Positions 40,736-64,000 of a stretch of 64,000 nucleotides of DNA are shown in pieces. The stretch is from assembly GCA_013399855.1 (NCBI GenBank), contig VXAY01002873.1:695643-759642 (forward strand), read 5' to 3'. The notes beneath the pieces were generated by a model. The model was given only the letters and a program-made list of their open reading frames with translations. It made no database searches and was not told the origin of the DNA. The position numbers and the translations under genes were made by a program. Each line of letters begins with the position of its first letter. The stretch's first letter is position 1. This stretch comes from Oxyruncus cristatus. Lineage: Eukaryota; Chordata; Aves; Passeriformes; Cotingidae.

Positions 40736-43700
40736 CATTGTCAGAGACAAGTCCAAATATTTCTGTCTGAGCGTTTTGGGGTCTGAGTGATAAGGAGGTG
40801 AGGATCTGTTTGGCTGTGAGGAGGACCAGACACAGCCAGGCTGGGTCCAGCCAGGCTCCCAGCCTGAACTCTGAAGTGCCAGCTCCACACGAGGCTGTGT
40901 GGAGCCCAAAGCCACGAACACCACTGGCAGCACTGGCAGGAGAACACACACGGTGCTAAACACAGGGATTAGGGTGCCCACAGTTTACAGCAAATGGCTG
41001 TGTCTTGAGATTTAAGGGTGTCGTGCCTGCTGTCGTGGTCATCAGGATGCTTCACCTTTCTTCTCTGGCTCTTCCTTCAGGGAGGTTGGTAACTTCCCAA
41101 GTGCTGCATGGACAAAGGTAGTATTGTAATACTTGGGGATTATCTGGGATTTCCACCTAAAGGTCACTGAGGAAGGTCATTTATCCCAACTGCAAACTTT
41201 GAAGCAAAGGCAGAGAGCTAGAAAAGCTACACAGCAGCACTGGTGGAAATCCTGAATTCCAGGAATTCATCCTCCTGCCTCTGCAAAACTAGAAATTCAA
41301 CAAAAGCTCTGAGAAGGCTTCCAGCTTCTGCACTATTATTTTCCCAACAGGATATGCTGACCCTTCTCCTGGAAGTAACAATTAAAATATAATGAGTTTT
41401 GCATTTGCCAGCTTATAGGGCTCGATGCACAAGCTGTGTGTGAAGGAAATGAAGGTGCGAGTTCAGAAGTCAGATCAAGTCCTGTTGGAAAGGCTGAACA
41501 GAGAAAGAAGAGACAGGTGGCAAGCCAAAAGCTGAAGAAACAGCCAAGCTCCCAGGAAACCTGCAGGAAATCCAGGGGTAAGCGGAGCAGGACAGATGTT
41601 CCTGGGCATCCTGGAAAGAATTTCTCAGTATATCGTGAATGGCAGCACGCAGCAAACCAGCCCTTCCTGCCGCCTTCCTTTCCAGGAGGTGAAAACAAAT
41701 CCTTAGGAGGGTCATTCTACCTTAGCAGGAGGATGCCCTCCCGTGGCACAGGGTGCTGCCTGGCTCACCAGACGCTGCTACCCCTCTGCTCCTGCACCCA
41801 TGACTCCTCCTGGGAAACGTGCTGGGCTTTTGCAAGGTGTTTGACCGTGGAAGTGTTACAGAACAGTGAGACATCATTCACTGTTGGAAAGAAAGTCCCC
41901 CTTGAATATTTTTCTTTGGAGAAGTTATGGATTTCTGCAAAATCTCTCAAATGTGTCACCGTAAAGGACTCAAAACAAACAAACAAAAATAATAAGGCAA
42001 GAGCTGCCTGAGCCACAGCTGAATGCCTCTGATCCCAACTGCTCCTTCCAGCCTGTCTTTCACCAGCACTGACACTACCCTTAGTTTTCCTTCCTGCTCC
42101 TCCCGGGACCCCAGCTAACAGTGCAGCGACTTTCCAATAAATCACGTGTACAAACAAGAATTTGCCTGCAGCAGAAAAGCAGGGAGTAAGTGCAGTTCTC
42201 CAGCCGTGGCACGTGGGTGGCTTCACCCCTGTGTCCAGGTGACCCCTTCCAGGGGGGTCATCCTTCTGCAGCACATCTGGCTGGGATGCCTCGGCCTCAC
42301 TCGAGCCTGGCCTTTGACACGGGCAAAGGGTTTTTCTTTCTCTCCCCTTGCTTCCCAGGGCACAGGGAGCTGCCATCACCCACCTCCCAGCCTGACTCCC
42401 CCACACAGCCCAGCACTCGGGGCAGGTCAGCTCCAAACCTCTCTCACAGGCCAAGCAAACAGTGCCCCAAGGTTCCCATGGCACTGGAAGAGCACGTGTT
42501 TCCCACCACAGCACTGCATGTGAGCTTCTCTCCCGGGGCAAAGCTCAGCCCTGCTTTTCCTCCTGCTTTAAATATTTCTGCAGAAGGCCACCAGAAAGGA
42601 GAAGAACTTTCTAGAAAAAAAAAAAAAAGCAACTCTGGTTTATGTCTCAAGATGTAGGTAAGCAAAACCACCACGCAAAGCTTCCCAAAACACAGCGTTT
42701 CACATTCAACATTTGCTTTTCCAGCCCTTCAGAGGCACCACTTTCTGTTCACTGCTCCAACCCCGGGGAGCACTGGGGCTCCACAGGCACAGAGGAGACT
42801 CACAAGCAGCAGCCCAGACATGATGGCATCATTTCAGGACTTAGAGCACACACACTTACAAGCTGTATTTTTCCTACATGGATTTCTGCATACATTTAAT
42901 TATTTTGCTGGACTGGAGCCACTGCGAGGGGAGCAATCGTTATTCTAAAAGAGTAAACAAGGGCAGCTGCACATCCCTGCAAATTTTCAGTAGAAAAACA
43001 CTCCTGACTCCAAAGGAGGGAAAAAGCAAGATTCTCCTCCAAGAGGCTCTTATCTGCTCTCAGCTTAGGTACTTTTGCCCCACACCTGGTTCAGGCTCAC
43101 AGTGACATTCACCCCAAAGCTGGGTTTCAGGTGAAATACTCTGACAACACGAGACACCAAACCCCCCTGGTGCAATGGGGTGTGTGCTGAGCACCCCAGT
43201 GCTGTTTGCCACAAGAAGGCTCATCCTAAGTGCTGCTCATCCCAAGGCTGCCCTGGGGAATCTGCAGCTGCCCAGAGCCTCCCTCAGCAGTTCCTAAATC
43301 AGGCTTTGCTTCTTCCCTCCCCTGAGTGCTGCTGTCTGGACTCCTGCAGCTGTGGGGTGGGATGGGATTGGTACATAGGGGAGCTCCCAGTCCTGCATCC
43401 CACCACAGCCCTTGGCTGGGACATCCCTCAGGTTCCCACACCCAGCTGGACCCGTGGGAGCTCTGTGCCCCTCAGCCAGCACTTCCCCAGGGCAGTTATG
43501 TTTCGCCTCAGCACCAGAAACTTCCTTCTTCCTTTCACTTCCACCTTTCCTCACATTAAAAAAAAAATAATAAAAATATTTTTTTAGAAAAATGACAAAT
43601 AAGTTTTTGTTGCCATCATCTCAGCACTCATTTCCCCATCCTCCAGCTGCTCTCCTCTTGCTTCATCCCTGTGCACCCCTTGGAGGCTGAGGCGTTCCCA

Positions 43701-45524
43701 TCTGACCCCCCTTGCTGGGAGGACTGCCAGCAGCCACCCTCACTTCACAGGATAAGGCTCGTGGATGAACATCCACGGGGAAAAACATCCCCAAAGTGCC
43801 ACTGAGTCAAAGTGGGGGATGCAGTCCCTGCTGATTGACTCAAGCAACTCAACCACTGCCTGTGATCTGCTCCATCTGGGTATCCCTGAGCACAGAGGGG
43901 TGAGAAACCAGCTCAGAGCAGGGAAAGGGAGGGAGTTATGTGATCTCAAGAGTTTTCACCAACACGGACTGTCATCTGGAAACACCAAAAACGGGGCGGG
44001 GGTGGGGGGTACCAAGCAGGGAGCCTTCTGGGATGGCTTTCCAGGATGTGGGATCCCAGGGAAATTACAGAGCCAACACAGCAGGGACAGCAGCCCTGCA
44101 CCCACAGCCCTGTGGGGAGCTGCTGCTGGCACCCCACAGCAGCTCAGAGGATGGAGCAGCAGCAGGAGGAGCAAGGGAAGGAGCACTCACAGGGAACGAA
44201 CGAGCCAGAAAAGCAATGGGAGAGAGCAAAAAAGGGAATTGGTTTGAGAGGTTAACACACCTCTGTCTACTATGGACTCCCCAGGGACTCATACACCTGG
44301 TGACCCTGCCTAGCAAAGCACAAAGGAGATCATCACCAGCAGTCCTGACGCCTGCCCAGACACCACAGGGTGGGAAGCCAGGGCTGTATTCCCAGGAGAT
44401 GAAAACTGCTGTCTCAGCAGATGGAACTTCTTGTCTTTGTTAAACTCATCTAAGCAAAATTTCCCCTGCTCCCATCGACTTCAGTGGGTCCATTTTGCCA
44501 TGAAACAATTAATTAATCACCAGGCCAGACACCAAGAAAGTATAAACAAGGGGCACTCACCAAGATGAGGAGCAGATCTACTTTCCACCTTCCCAAGTTG
44601 CAAAAGACTTTATATCCCTTCACTATAAAGCTTCAAGGAGGTAAAAAATCAAAATAAAACCCAAAGCAAAACAGAAAAAAGCCCTTAAAACTGTATGTGC
44701 TTTAACAGAGCAAAAGGTGAGGCTTTCCCTCTCCCTCAGGCTTTTGAAGGAAAAGTAATTAATTACCCTAATAACAAAGAGCTGAGCCTCCCCCCCAACC
44801 CAGTGCCCTGATAGGACTCATCTGCCTTGGGCTGCTGGGAATAGGGGGCTCCAGGGGTTCCCCACCACCTCCCCAGCCTTAAATACCAGGACCACAGCAT
44901 GCCAGGAAAATAATGAAGGAAAATGAGATGGGAAGATGAAGAAGGGAAATAAAAGAAGGGCTTGGTTGTTTTTCACACACTGGAGTTATGCAGATGGCTC
45001 TGAGCGTGTGGGATTTCAACTTGGGCTTTCAATAGGAGGAAAACTATCAGGGTGTTTCTCAGCCAGAGCTGCCCAAACAATCTGGGGTTTTTTTGTATTC
45101 TGCACTTGATACTCTGGTACTCTCTTTCTTGGTTTTTTGCCTCATAATCCTGGGTTTCACCAAGGTAATAACTGACTGGGGGTGGATGTAAAGCCCTGGT
45201 GGGTGAATAAGTGCTGTTGGCACCACGGAATGGAGAGCTGAACTCCAGCTGCCAGGGAGAGTGGCCGAGGATCCAGCAGGAGGCACGTGCTCCTGGAATT
45301 GTGTGGCAGTGACTGCTCATGAAAGCACCATCAAAAAATGACGCCAGGCCAGGATCAGAGGGGAGAAATGCTTTGCCATTCCACTCCAGTAACTATTCAG
45401 CCCGTTAACACTGACCCACCCAAATCTGCCCCCCCCTCCTTCCCCGTGCTCAGGAGGGCAAACGATGCCAAAAGGCAGCTCAAACCAACCGAAAAACCAA
45501 CCAAGAAGAAACAAAACTTGTCAT
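40736..45524. other. Intergenic sequence downstream of TGFBI
   Basis: No supported gene or CR1. It holds a poly-A run at 42615-42629 and an A-rich run at about 43557-43580. GC-rich parts (42.0-42.6 and 43.2-44.2 kb) give overlapping spurious open frames on both strands. Confidence 0.7.
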
Positions 45525-46248
45525 ATTTATGTTTTTGATTTTATTTTTAATTTTTATTAAAAAACCACCATTATCAAAAATGGATCATTTACCGGAAGGC
45601 TTCAGCCAGGGAGAACTCTCATTTCAATCTCGTGAACAAAAGGCAACGCAGTTATAACCCAAAGGCTTAAAAAAAAAAGTGTTCCTTTTTAAAAAAGAGC
45701 ATGGTTCAAACCATAGTTTATAACTATGCAATTTTCTCATTGTCCGTAGAGAGGCTTTTGTTAAAAGCCCTCAGTTCAGAATTTCATGGAAGACTTTTAA
45801 AACCCAAGGGAGCAAGGAAGCCCATGTTGGTTTAAAAAAACAAAAAGGGCACCTGCCTTTGGATGTGCTTAACAAACCCCAAGCTGGGTATGTTTAAAAT
45901 TGCAAAGTAGTGAATAATTTTTATTAAAAAAAAAAAAGAAACAAAACAAACCAACCAACCAAACAAACAAAAAAACACAGACAAACAAAAAAAAAGGAAA
46001 TTAAAAACCCCAAAACAATTCCTCAGTCTGGGACCTTTGAAATCAAACCCAAATAAAAACGGTCTTAAAATATATACACACATATATATATATATATGGC
46101 TTTCCGTTTTTCCTATCCACTTCGCGGGAGACAAAAATAAACTTAAGGGTGATATTTGGCTTTTGAAAACGGTTCTGTCCTTCTCTTTAGCTGTCAGCCA
46201 GAGCTGGGGGAGATGGAGGCACTGCTGTGTGGTTGCTCAGGACGTGGC
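45525..46248 (-). other. TGFBI: TGFBI 3' untranslated region
   Basis: About 720 bp from the TGA to just past the clustered AATAAA signals; the distal end is estimated. A block near 46135-46172 (minus strand GTTTTCAAAAGCCAAATATC) resembles what I remember of the mammalian TGFBI 3'UTR. The middle is low complexity: a TA run at 46070-46098 and a T/G-rich run on the minus strand at 45928-45995. A 7-bp-arm inverted repeat (CATAGTT/AACTATG) sits at about 45712-45728. Transcript data would fix the end. Confidence 0.75.
45540..45558 (-). terminator. TGFBI polyadenylation signals (two overlapping-range AATAAA)
   Basis: On the minus strand, AATAAA occurs at 45553-45558 and again at 45540-45545. They are followed about 20-45 bases further along by a U/GU-rich stretch (GTTTTGTTTCTTCTTGGTTG), the usual downstream element. 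Cleavage is expected near 45520-45530. A third, more proximal AATAAA lies at 45920-45925 and could give a shorter 3'UTR. Confidence 0.7.

Positions 46249-64000
<17,752 letters not shown>

Noticed and set aside
41436..42541. Open frames of 191 (plus) and 258 (minus) codons
   Set aside because: They overlap on opposite strands in GC-rich DNA, with no homology that I recognise.

Overview
The window is vertebrate nuclear DNA, most likely from a bird. It has short introns, low repeat density and interspersed fragments of CR1-type LINE retrotransposons. CR1 also occurs in reptiles, so bird is an inference, and I see nothing that fixes the species. It contains no bacterial or viral genes and no CRISPR array.

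Right-hand part (about 45.5-64.0 kb): nearly all of TGFBI (transforming growth factor beta-induced protein, also keratoepithelin or beta-ig-h3) on the minus strand. I could place 16 coding exons (numbered 2-17 after the human gene) with splice sites to the base. All junction phases agree and the joined reading frame is open for 642 codons plus a stop. Exon 1 (signal peptide and first ~45 residues) must lie beyond base 64000. The order is EMI domain (exons 2-3), four FAS1 domains (exons 4-14), and an RGD-containing C-terminal tail (exons 15-17), followed by a 3'UTR with clustered AATAAA signals near 45.54 kb. The protein is a secreted extracellular-matrix adaptor that binds collagens and integrins.

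Left-hand part (1-45.5 kb): I could support no protein-coding gene. Near 1.67-2.11 kb is a CpG-rich block with a good minus-strand splice donor and minus-strand YY1-like motifs. Human gene order (LECT2, TGFBI, SMAD5, the last two in the same direction) makes the first non-coding exon and promoter of SMAD5 the leading guess. The rest is an intergenic tract of about 43 kb. It holds CR1 fragments, simple repeats, GC-rich islands (notably 23.4-24.6 kb and 39.1-39.4 kb), a 62-bp dispersed duplication and some neat hairpins.

I did not find a new multi-gene system. The points most worth a second look are: natural substitutions at TGFBI positions that cause human corneal dystrophy or carry integrin-binding motifs; a stop-free intron 8 whose length is a multiple of three; a CR1 copy abutting the exon 5 splice donor; the candidate SMAD5 promoter; and a duplicated stretch around an N at 57857 that looks like an assembly error.
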